Source: JBBTCX01 sp038043045 (GTDB taxonomy: Bacteria; Planctomycetota; Phycisphaerae; UBA1845). Taken from it: a DNA stretch of 19,257 nt. Location: the NCBI GenBank assembly GCA_038043045.1, contig JBBTCX010000174.1, forward strand, positions 1 through 19,257, in the 5' to 3' direction. The notes beneath the pieces were generated by a model, which was not told where the DNA came from, did no database searches, and was given only the letters and a program-made list of their open reading frames with translations. Below, one piece after another: positions 1 to 6,234 of this stretch. Numbering within the stretch: position 1 is the first letter of the stretch; each line of letters starts with the position of its first letter. The position numbers and the translations under genes were made by a program.

Positions 1-282
1 CGGTATCCACACGCAGCACTTCATCGACCACCGCACGGCACACCCGGAAGGTTTCTTCGCCCACCTGGCGTACCGCCGTGCCGTCCGAAAACAAACCCAC
101 TTCGCCCAGCGACACACGCCGCCCAGCCTCAAGCGAGCGGGCCATGGCATCGGAGTCGGCCGTCTGTACGCCGATCACTTTGATGTGTGGGGCCAGCGCC
201 TTGATGTAGCTGCCCACGCCGGCGGCCAAACCACCGCCGCCAATAGCCACAAACACCGCTGCCAGAGGGCCGTGGTCTGCGG
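1..282 (-). CDS. ilvA: Threonine deaminase (threonine ammonia-lyase), internal fragment
   Basis: Translating the minus strand gives an uninterrupted reading frame that matches the PLP-binding core and following segment of biosynthetic threonine deaminase, which converts threonine to 2-oxobutyrate and ammonia in isoleucine synthesis. Seen directly: the glycine-rich PLP-phosphate loop AIGGGGLAAGVGSYIK, then KVIGVQTADSDAMARSLEAG, VGLFSDGTAV and a GEETFRVC stretch, in the order known for IlvA. This corresponds roughly to residues 180-280 of the E. coli enzyme. The fragment lacks the N-terminal part with the catalytic lysine and the C-terminal regulatory ACT-like part. It runs off the left edge and ends abruptly near 282, where an unrelated symporter begins on the other strand. 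The wording of the motifs recalls betaproteobacterial IlvA, which does not fit the rest of the window, so foreign DNA joined during assembly is the likeliest explanation. Confidence 0.85.
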
Positions 283-290
283 GGTGGTGC
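270..290. other. Probable chimeric assembly junction
   Basis: Recognisable IlvA homology on the minus strand ends, and recognisable symporter homology on the plus strand begins, within about 20 bases of each other. Neither gene has its natural end here: IlvA is cut upstream of its PLP loop and the symporter lacks its first membrane helices. There is no insertion sequence, repeat or att-like site at the join. The exact base cannot be fixed from sequence alone. Confidence 0.7.
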
Positions 291-1378
291 TTTTGTACGT
301 TCTGATCAGCGGAGCTCGCGCAACAGCTTGGGCCAACGTGTTCCAGACCGTGATCTTCGTCGCCGTGGGCATCATCACCTTCGTCATTATTGGGCAAAAA
401 CTGGGCGGATTTGATCGCGCCACTCAACTGGTGAAGGAACACAACCCTACGATGCTCAAACGAGAAGCCTTGCCAGCCGACCACGAGAAGTTCGAACTCC
501 AAACCGCCGCATTTGAAAAAGATCCGAAAGCCGCGATTCTCAAACCCCACAAGCCACAATCCGTATCCCAACGGGAGTTTCTCAGCTACGGTTTGATACC
601 GCTCAGCGTGGCCATGTTTCCGCACTTGTTTCAGCTTTGGTTGACGGCCAAGACCGCGAAAAAATTTCGACTCACGGTCATCGCCCATCCGATCCTGATC
701 ATGGTGGTTTGGTTGCCGTGTGTACTGATTGGCGTTTGGGCCACCTCGGCGATTTTCGACGGGAAACCGGTGATTCCTTCAATACCGCCGCCGAATCCCA
801 ACACTGTTTTGGCAATCATGGTCAAATCGTTGGCACCGCCGGCCTTGGCGGGCTTGTTGGCCGCGGGGGTTTTGGCGGCCATCCTCGGAGGACTCGACGC
901 ACAGTTTCTTTGCTTAGGCACCATGTTCACCCACGACGTCGTTTCGCATTACCGTAAGCGAAACCCGCTCACCGATTCCGAACTTCTCCGCCTTGGTCGG
1001 TTCTTTGTGATCGTTGTGGTCATAGCCACTTATATTCTCGCGCTGCTCCTCACCCAGAACCGGGGGATCTTCAAGCTGGGAGTCTGGTGTTTCAGCGGTT
1101 TCTCAAGCTTGTTTCCGTTGGTATTCGCCGCATTGTATTGGAAAGGCGTCACCAAAGCCGGCGCTATTGCTTCCATCCTGGCAGCCGGGGGCACATGGAC
1201 GTGGCTATTCGTCCAGTCCAACTACGGTTCTTCCAGCGAGATGGTTTTCGGCATGGTTCCGGCGGCGACCATTCTCCCCGTCACGGTCGTCGCATTGGTC
1301 TTCGTGTCGCTCATCACCCGCCGGCCTTCTCAACAAACCCTGGAAAAATTCTTCGAGGTCGCCACCGTTGTCCGCTGA
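284..1378 (+). CDS. Sodium:solute symporter (SSS family), 5'-truncated
   Basis: About 364 residues of an SSS-family secondary transporter, an inner-membrane Na+-coupled importer family (PutP, PanF, SGLT relatives); the substrate cannot be told. Homology starts at VVLLYVLISGARATAWANVF, a typical SSS helix, and the frame then shows about nine hydrophobic segments. These include LAGLLAAGVLAAILGGLDAQ, corresponding to the SSS core helix, then GTMFTHDVV and GFSSLFPLVFAALYWKG. Family members are usually about 480-570 residues, so roughly the first 130-170 residues are absent. The open frame extends upstream to 185, but that part is antisense ilvA and should not be annotated. A hydrophilic insert of about 50 residues lies between the first two helix groups here. 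At the Na2-site position, where PutP and vSGLT have Ser-Thr or Ser-Ser, this protein appears to have Gly-Gly. Its stop overlaps the start of the thioesterase gene, so the two are probably cotranscribed. Confidence 0.85.
   Translation: MVLLYVLISGARATAWANVFQTVIFVAVGIITFVIIGQKLGGFDRATQLVKEHNPTMLKREALPADHEKFELQTAAFEKDPKAAILKPHKPQSVSQREFLSYGLIPLSVAMFPHLFQLWLTAKTAKKFRLTVIAHPILIMVVWLPCVLIGVWATSAIFDGKPVIPSIPPPNPNTVLAIMVKSLAPPALAGLLAAGVLAAILGGLDAQFLCLGTMFTHDVVSHYRKRNPLTDSELLRLGRFFVIVVVIATYILALLLTQNRGIFKLGVWCFSGFSSLFPLVFAALYWKGVTKAGAIASILAAGGTWTWLFVQSNYGSSSEMVFGMVPAATILPVTVVALVFVSLITRRPSQQTLEKFFEVATVVR
1355..1358 (+). promoter_or_regulatory. Ribosome binding site deciding a TTG start
   Basis: GAGG lies nine bases before TTG at 1368. 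The next in-frame ATG at 1386 has no purine-rich motif in front of it. The site sits inside the 3' end of the symporter gene, which suggests translational coupling. Confidence 0.5.
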
Positions 1379-1784
1379 ATTCAATATGTCGCGTCGTGTT
1401 CAGTTCGCCGAGACCGATGCCGCCGGCGTTCTCCATTTCTCCAACTATTACCGTTATATGGAAGAAGTCGAACACGCGTTTTGGCGGTCCCTGGGACTGA
1501 GTGTGATCCACAACCATTCCGACACAGTAATTAGTTGGCCTCGAGTCGCCACGAGTTGCGAATACTTTGCACCGGCCTATTTCGAGGAGGAACTTGTTTT
1601 GCACTTTGGAATCAGTAGTCTCGGCGAATCCTCCCTTTCGTATGAAGTTGTCTTCCAGCGCGGGGAGGGGCGCATCGCCCTGGGTAAAACCACTGCGGTG
1701 TGTTGTATGATGGAAGGCGGGACTTTTCGGGCCGTGAGGGTTCCCGACACCATCCGGTCCAAACTGGCGGATTTTGTGACGTGA
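1368..1784 (+). CDS. Acyl-CoA thioesterase, hotdog fold (YbgC/FadM-like 4HBT family)
   Basis: A 138-residue protein of single-domain hotdog thioesterase size. The start TTG at 1368 is chosen because GAGG precedes it and because the resulting N-terminus, xSAEFNMSRRVQFAETDAAG, has the usual lead-in to the 4HBT active-site motif; starting at ATG 1386 would lose six residues. Seen: FAETDAAGVLHFSNYYRYME, containing the Asp that in 4HBT/YbgC enzymes is the catalytic acid, followed by the aromatic-rich helix and VEHAFWRSLG. The family hydrolyses acyl-CoA thioesters in the cytoplasm; some members associate with Tol-Pal or lipid metabolism genes, but none are adjacent here. The gene overlaps the end of the symporter gene by 11 bases and is followed 49 bases later by a membrane protein gene. 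Which acyl-CoA it acts on cannot be told. Confidence 0.85.
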   Translation: MSAEFNMSRRVQFAETDAAGVLHFSNYYRYMEEVEHAFWRSLGLSVIHNHSDTVISWPRVATSCEYFAPAYFEEELVLHFGISSLGESSLSYEVVFQRGEGRIALGKTTAVCCMMEGGTFRAVRVPDTIRSKLADFVT

Positions 1785-1823
1785 ACCCAATGTTGCGGCG
1801 CACCGGAAACCCCGTCCGCTGAT

Positions 1824-1828
1824 GGAGG
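1824..1828 (+). promoter_or_regulatory. Ribosome binding site deciding start at 1834
   Basis: GGAGG stands five bases before ATG at 1834. The upstream in-frame ATG at 1822 overlaps this motif and so is unlikely to be the true start. Confidence 0.6.
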
Positions 1829-1833
1829 TAGGC

Positions 1834-2292
1834 ATGAAACCTTGGATGATTTTTGTTCTCTGCACGGTCCTTTGTTGGGGCGCGTATGTGCCCACGCTTC
1901 ATCACGGCCAGAAGGCGCTCGGGGAAAAGAACACGGCTATGCGTGCATTTCTGTTTGTAGGCGCGGCCTACTTTGTCGTTGCCGGCGCAGTGCTAATCTA
2001 TGTTCTTGTCACAAGAGCCGAACCTTGGTCGTTTACGTCGAACGGAGCCACGCTCTCTTCCGTTGCAGGAGTTTTGGGCGCGCTGGGTGCGATCGGAATT
2101 GTCTTCGCTCTTAAGAACGGTGGGAAACCGATCTATGTCGCACCTTTGGTCTTCGGGGGTGCTCCGATCATCAACACGTTTGTTTCCATGCTATGGGACC
2201 GACCGGCCAAAGCGCCTGGCGCCATGTTTTATGTTGGGATTCTGCTTGCCGGCGCCGGAACCGCGTTGGTTCTGCGATTCAAACCTACGTAG
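1834..2292 (+). CDS. Small integral membrane protein, about five helices, half-DMT (EamA)-like
   Basis: A 152-residue, strongly hydrophobic protein with apparent membrane segments at about residues 4-20, 37-60, 74-94, 100-120 and 128-147. The last ends in a short basic tail (LRFKPT). The size and the AGVLGALGAIGIVFALKNGG segment followed by APLVFGGAPIINT resemble one five-helix half of drug/metabolite (EamA-type) transporters, which usually have ten helices. It may work as a dimer or be an uncharacterised membrane protein; no substrate can be assigned. The start is fixed by the strong GGAGG motif. The gene ends 13 bases before the next start, which argues for cotranscription with the PQQ-like propeller gene downstream. 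Confidence 0.65.
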   Translation: MKPWMIFVLCTVLCWGAYVPTLHHGQKALGEKNTAMRAFLFVGAAYFVVAGAVLIYVLVTRAEPWSFTSNGATLSSVAGVLGALGAIGIVFALKNGGKPIYVAPLVFGGAPIINTFVSMLWDRPAKAPGAMFYVGILLAGAGTALVLRFKPT

Positions 2293-2305
2293 TCCTTCTA
2301 CCGAA

Positions 2306-3418
2306 ATGACCGCGATTCATTCCATTCTCTTTTTGCTTTTCACTCGGCCACTTGTCGGAGACGAATCGGCCGCGTCGTCTTGGGCCATGCATCGCGGGAA
2401 TTCTCAACTCACCGGTGTCGTCAGGGCCGAACTACCAAACCCGCTTGCGATTCGCTGGAAATTTCAAACCAGTGAACCCTTCTCCTCTTCCGCCGCAATT
2501 TTCAACGGACGCGTTTTCGTGGGTTGCGATGACGGTTTTTTGTATTCGCTCGATCTGAATCGCGGTTCACTCATCTGGAAATTCCAAGCCAAAGGGCCCG
2601 TTCAGTCTTCGCCACTCATCGCCGATGGCAAGGTCATTGTCGGCGACGACACTGGCACAATCCACGCGGTCGATGCGCAAACCGGACAACACGTCTGGTC
2701 CTTTTCCACCGAGGGCCAATTGATTTCCTCGCCCAATCGCGACGCTAGTCGCATCGTCATCGGCTCGTACGATGGATTCGTCTATTGCGTCGACCTTTCC
2801 GACGGCGCCCTCCAATGGAAGTGTGAAACGGAAGGTAAAGTTCACGGAACGCCGGGTATTTCTGACGGCCATGTCCTGGTCGCCGGCTGCGATGAAGGAT
2901 TGCACGTACTTTCGTTGGTGGATGGGAAGGAAGTGCGGAAAATCTCCATAGGCTCTATGTCCGGCACTTCCGCCGCGATCTTTGGCTCTCGTGTTTTCAT
3001 CGGTACGTACGGCAACCAAGTTCGCTGCATCGATTGGCGTGAAGGAAAAACCATCTGGACTTTCGAAGACCCCGATCGACAATTTCCCTTCGCTTCATCC
3101 GCTGCAGTGACAGAGAAAGTTGTCATCATCGGCGGGCGCGATAAACGACTGCGATGTTTTGACGCCCAATCCGGCAAAGTCCGGTGGACTCTCGTGACCG
3201 GCGGTCGAATCGATGCGTCGCCCATCATCGCCGGCAGAAACGTTCTTGCTGGCTCAGGAGATGGAAACCTATATACCCTGGATCTGGAGACAGGAAAGGA
3301 ACTCTCTCGACTCGATTTGGGTTCTCCGATTACGGCTTCGCCGGCGGTGGCAGACGGAGCACTCGTCATCGGAACCCAAGATGGTGTACTATATTGTCTC
3401 GGGCAGCCCCGCTCGTGA
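2306..3418 (+). CDS. Exported PQQ-like beta-propeller protein
   Basis: A 370-residue protein made almost wholly of propeller blades. The short N-terminus (MTAIHSILFLLFTRPLVG) looks like a weak signal peptide. From about residue 25 the pattern 'xVxVGxxDGxxxxxDxxxGxxxWxFxxxGxxxSSP' repeats about eight times, as in FVGCDDGFLYSLD, IVGDDTGTIHAVD, IVIGSYDGFVYCVD, LAGSGDGNLYTLD and IGTQDGVLYCL. That count fits the eight-bladed fold of quinoprotein and BamB-type propellers. The repeat does not by itself show that PQQ is bound; no other quinoprotein-dehydrogenase motifs or cytochrome c CxxCH were seen. The role is probably extracytoplasmic binding or assembly, but unknown. The start ATG 2306 has no clear Shine-Dalgarno motif and may be coupled to the gene ending at 2292. 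The next propeller gene follows after 74 bases. Confidence 0.8.
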   Translation: MTAIHSILFLLFTRPLVGDESAASSWAMHRGNSQLTGVVRAELPNPLAIRWKFQTSEPFSSSAAIFNGRVFVGCDDGFLYSLDLNRGSLIWKFQAKGPVQSSPLIADGKVIVGDDTGTIHAVDAQTGQHVWSFSTEGQLISSPNRDASRIVIGSYDGFVYCVDLSDGALQWKCETEGKVHGTPGISDGHVLVAGCDEGLHVLSLVDGKEVRKISIGSMSGTSAAIFGSRVFIGTYGNQVRCIDWREGKTIWTFEDPDRQFPFASSAAVTEKVVIIGGRDKRLRCFDAQSGKVRWTLVTGGRIDASPIIAGRNVLAGSGDGNLYTLDLETGKELSRLDLGSPITASPAVADGALVIGTQDGVLYCLGQPRS

Positions 3419-3492
3419 CTCAAGAATCAACCGCGTACGATCGCGTAGAATGGACCACTACCGGGAATGAGGATTCAGTAAAGGATCAACCA

Positions 3493-4755
3493 ATGTCTCA
3501 AAAGAAACATCACACAACTCTGTGGATCATGGCGCTTGCGGTCTGTCTGGCTTTAGGTGCGTCGACCGTTTTGGCACAATGGCCTCAATGGGGCGGCCCG
3601 AATCGTAATTTCTCGGTCGAAGCGAGCGGGCTGGCCGACAAGTGGCCCGAAGGTGGCCCCAAGAAACTTTGGGAACGTGAGCTTGGCGACGGCTATTCCA
3701 CCATTGTCGTTCAAGACGGCACACTGTACACAATGTATCGAAATGCCGACAAGGACGAAGTCATTATCGCGCTGGACTCGAAATCCGGAAAAACGCTTTG
3801 GGAGTTCAAGTATGTCTCCGCTACGACAGCGGAAATGAACGAATTCGGCGCCGGTCCACACACGACTCCGCTCCTCGTCGGAGATAGACTCTTCACCGTC
3901 GGAGTCAACGTTGTTTTGCATTGTCTCGATCGAAAAACCGGCAGCAAGATTTGGTCCCACGACCTGATGAAGGAAATGGAAGCTCAGGAGCCGGGTCGAG
4001 GTTATTCGTGCAGTCCCATCGCTTATAAGGACACCATCACCATCCCCGTGGGAGGAAAAGAAGGCGCCAAGGGGCAATCGCTCGTCGCGTTCAAGCAATC
4101 CGACGGTGCCATTGCGTGGAAGAATCAGGACTTTGAAATCACGCACTCCTCTCCCATTCTGATCAAGCTTGGCGGAAAAGACCAATTGGTGGTGTTCATG
4201 TCCAAGGAAATCGCCGGAGTCAATCCAGAAAACGGCGAACTGCTTTGGAGTCATCCCCACGCCACGCTTTATGGTGCAAACCTCTCAAATCCATTGTGGG
4301 CCGGAGACGACCTCATCTTCGTTTCCGCGGCCTATGACTCCGGCAGCCGCGTCGTTCGCCTCACCCAAAAAGATGGAAAAACGGTACCCGAGGAACTCTG
4401 GTATTCAAAGAAAATGCGCATCCACCATGCCAACGCCGTACGCATCGGTGACTACTTGTATGGATCGAGTGGCGACTTCGGACCGGCCTTCTTCATGGGC
4501 GTGAACGCCAAGACCGGCGAGATCGCCTGGCGTGACCGCAACTTCGCAAAGTCCACCTGCATCCTTGCGGGTGGAAAGGTCATAATCCTGGATGAAGACG
4601 GTCAACTTGCACTCGCCACTCCGACGGAGAAAGGCTTGACGATCCACTCCAAATGCGAAGTGCTGAAACGAACAGCCTGGGCCGCACCAACACTCGCGGG
4701 AAAAACCCTTTATGTCCGCGACCGAAAGAACATCATGGCGCTGGACTTGGGATAA
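3493..4755 (+). CDS. Secreted PQQ-like beta-propeller protein
   Basis: A 420-residue protein with a clear signal peptide: basic MSQKKHH, a hydrophobic core to about residue 25, and cleavage near VLA-QW at 28/29. The mature N-terminus WPQWGGPNRN is the typical opening of the secreted PQQ_2-repeat proteins common in Planctomycetota. Blades follow with ALDSKSGKTLWEFK, CLDRKTGSKIWSHD, GVNPENGELLWSH and GVNAKTGEIAWRD, and the protein ends YVRDRKNIMALDLG, the closing strand of the propeller. The start is supported by AAGGA seven bases upstream. It shares opening and closing motifs with the oppositely oriented gene at 4837-6048, so the two are paralogues facing each other across one terminator. It is the last gene of the plus-strand run. 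The biochemical role is unknown; a quinone-dependent enzyme cannot be inferred from the fold alone. Confidence 0.85.
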   Translation: MSQKKHHTTLWIMALAVCLALGASTVLAQWPQWGGPNRNFSVEASGLADKWPEGGPKKLWERELGDGYSTIVVQDGTLYTMYRNADKDEVIIALDSKSGKTLWEFKYVSATTAEMNEFGAGPHTTPLLVGDRLFTVGVNVVLHCLDRKTGSKIWSHDLMKEMEAQEPGRGYSCSPIAYKDTITIPVGGKEGAKGQSLVAFKQSDGAIAWKNQDFEITHSSPILIKLGGKDQLVVFMSKEIAGVNPENGELLWSHPHATLYGANLSNPLWAGDDLIFVSAAYDSGSRVVRLTQKDGKTVPEELWYSKKMRIHHANAVRIGDYLYGSSGDFGPAFFMGVNAKTGEIAWRDRNFAKSTCILAGGKVIILDEDGQLALATPTEKGLTIHSKCEVLKRTAWAAPTLAGKTLYVRDRKNIMALDLG

Positions 4756-4805
4756 ATGCGGATTGCTCGCAACTCCTATTTGAAGCGACAACTTGTCGAA
4801 CTTGC

Positions 4806-4834
4806 AACACCGCCATAGCCAACGTGGCGGTGTT
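4806..4834. terminator. Bidirectional intrinsic-type terminator hairpin
   Basis: AACACCGCCA (4806-4815) and TGGCGGTGTT (4825-4834) are perfectly complementary, giving a 10-bp stem with a nine-base loop, followed on the plus strand by TCTTATTT. It lies between the stop of the plus-strand propeller gene (4755) and the stop of the minus-strand one (4837), so it can serve both. The T tract is better on the plus side. Confidence 0.75.
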
Positions 4835-4836
4835 TC

Positions 4837-6048
4837 TTATTTGGTGCCCTTCAAATCCAGGCACACCAAACGTTCCAGATCGCGAGCGTACAGTCGCCCT
4901 CGATAAAGGACGGGAACACACCAACTTCTGCCTTCGAGGATTTCCTTTGTCGTTATCGGATTCCAATCCTTGTCACTGGCCTCGGCGATTTGTAGTTCCC
5001 CGCCTTCCGTCAAAAGAAAAAAGTGACGATCAGCCAAGACCAGCGTTCCATTCTGAATATGTGGTTTTCGCCAAAGCTCCTTACCCGAGAGAAAATCGGC
5101 ACATACCAAAGCCTTTTGATCACTCACAAACAACTTGCCGTCATGAAGGATGCACGACTGAAACTTGGGCATCAAGATCGTGTTTCGCCATACCTCTTCC
5201 GCCGCCAGTCCCTCACCTTGCTTGCGAAGCTTGAACACTGCGCTCCCGGTGCGATAGCCGGAACCGATAAACAAATGACCGTCATGAAAAATCGGAGCGG
5301 CCGCATTCACTTCGTAAGACGTTTCCCATGGAATTCGAAGCGCTTGCTTTCCCGTTTTCATCTCCAAGACGATGGCGGATTGTCCAGTGAATCCGACAAC
5401 ATACCGGGCGCCTTCAAACGAAAAAGGGTATGGGGTGGCATATCCCGCCGGATCATTACCGCTCTTCCAAACTTCCTGCCCGGTTTTCTTGTCATAGGCG
5501 ATCAACGCTCCTTGATCTTCACCCCCGGACGAAATCGCCAGGTTGTCCTCAACCAACACCGAGCTGCTGTAACCCCATTTGGGTTCATGAGAAAACTGTT
5601 TGCTCCAAACTTCTTTCCCGGTGGTCGCGTCTGCGCAAAGCAGCTTCCCCTTTGCGCCCAGAACATACACCTTGCCGTCATTCACGGTCGGCGTCGCTCG
5701 AGTGCCGTCTCCACCTTGCCGTTCGACGTAGGCCTTTTCAAACGGCACCTGCCATACGACTTCTCCGGAGTCCGCGTTGAGGCAAAGCAGGACTTGCTGG
5801 CGTGATTCCGTTCCGCAGGTGTAGCACCGATCGCCGACGCAACTGAATGAGCTGAACGCCGATCCGACGTTGCGTTCCCAAACCAGTGGAATCGTCGAAT
5901 CCCACTTCACGCGCAGACCCGTTTCTTCGCTGATCCCGTTATGTTTTGGACCGCGAAAATTAGGCCAATCTTCCGCGGCAAAACCCCAAGCCGGCAATAG
6001 GAAAACAGTGGCCAAGAAAGACACAATTCGTGACATACTTTGATTCAT
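4837..6048 (-). CDS. Secreted PQQ-like beta-propeller protein
   Basis: A 403-residue protein. The start at 6048 (MNQSMSRIV) is chosen because AAAGGA lies six bases upstream and the N-terminus is then a clean signal peptide (hydrophobic residues 8-23, cleavage near FAA-ED at 25/26). The longer open frame upstream has no signal-like sequence. The mature protein opens with DWPNFRGPKHNG, the secreted PQQ_2-family signature, and shows blades such as CLNADSGEVVWQV, CADATTGKEVWSKQ, AYDKKTGQEVWKSG and CADFLSGKELWRK, closing with YARDLERLVCLDLKG. It is paralogous to the convergent gene ending at 4755 and is transcribed divergently from the ankyrin-propeller fusion gene. It is presumably exported. No cofactor-binding or catalytic residue can be assigned from sequence. 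Confidence 0.85.
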   Translation of the reverse strand: MNQSMSRIVSFLATVFLLPAWGFAAEDWPNFRGPKHNGISEETGLRVKWDSTIPLVWERNVGSAFSSFSCVGDRCYTCGTESRQQVLLCLNADSGEVVWQVPFEKAYVERQGGDGTRATPTVNDGKVYVLGAKGKLLCADATTGKEVWSKQFSHEPKWGYSSSVLVEDNLAISSGGEDQGALIAYDKKTGQEVWKSGNDPAGYATPYPFSFEGARYVVGFTGQSAIVLEMKTGKQALRIPWETSYEVNAAAPIFHDGHLFIGSGYRTGSAVFKLRKQGEGLAAEEVWRNTILMPKFQSCILHDGKLFVSDQKALVCADFLSGKELWRKPHIQNGTLVLADRHFFLLTEGGELQIAEASDKDWNPITTKEILEGRSWCVPVLYRGRLYARDLERLVCLDLKGTK

Positions 6049-6099
6049 GACGGTTCCTTTCCCAGCACCCGTTTGGCCGGTTGTGTCTAGACTAACACC

Positions 6100-6117
6100 C
6101 TTGTTCACTTGAGCAAG
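6100..6117. promoter_or_regulatory. 18-bp interrupted palindrome, possible operator
   Basis: CTTGTTCACTTGAGCAAG matches its reverse complement at seven of nine pairs (CTTGnTCAnnTGAnCAAG). It sits in the 186-bp region between two divergent genes, about 50 bases before the minus-strand start and 118 before the plus-strand start. That placement fits a dimeric regulator controlling one or both genes. No convincing -35/-10 pair was identified, and no regulator gene is nearby. A weaker 7-bp inverted repeat (TGAGAAC at 6124-6130, GTTCTCA at 6150-6156) lies beside it. Confidence 0.35.
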
Positions 6118-6234
6118 TCTTGTTGAGAACGGTCGGAGATATGCCACAAGTTCTCACGGAAGACGTTTGCAGCTCATCCAATTCCTTGCCAGAATGCAGC
6201 GGGCTGGTTTTGTCTCGGTTCAAGGAGATTCGTA

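Noticed and set aside
185..283. Upstream extension of the symporter frame to an ATG at 185
   Set aside because: The translated peptide (MWGQRLDVAAHAGG...) is unlike any SSS N-terminus and is exactly antisense to the ilvA PLP loop.
2306..4755. Reading the propeller proteins as quinoprotein alcohol dehydrogenases
   Set aside because: Only the generic blade repeats are visible; no cytochrome CxxCH and no recognisable PQQ-binding active-site set was seen, and most proteins with this repeat do not bind PQQ.
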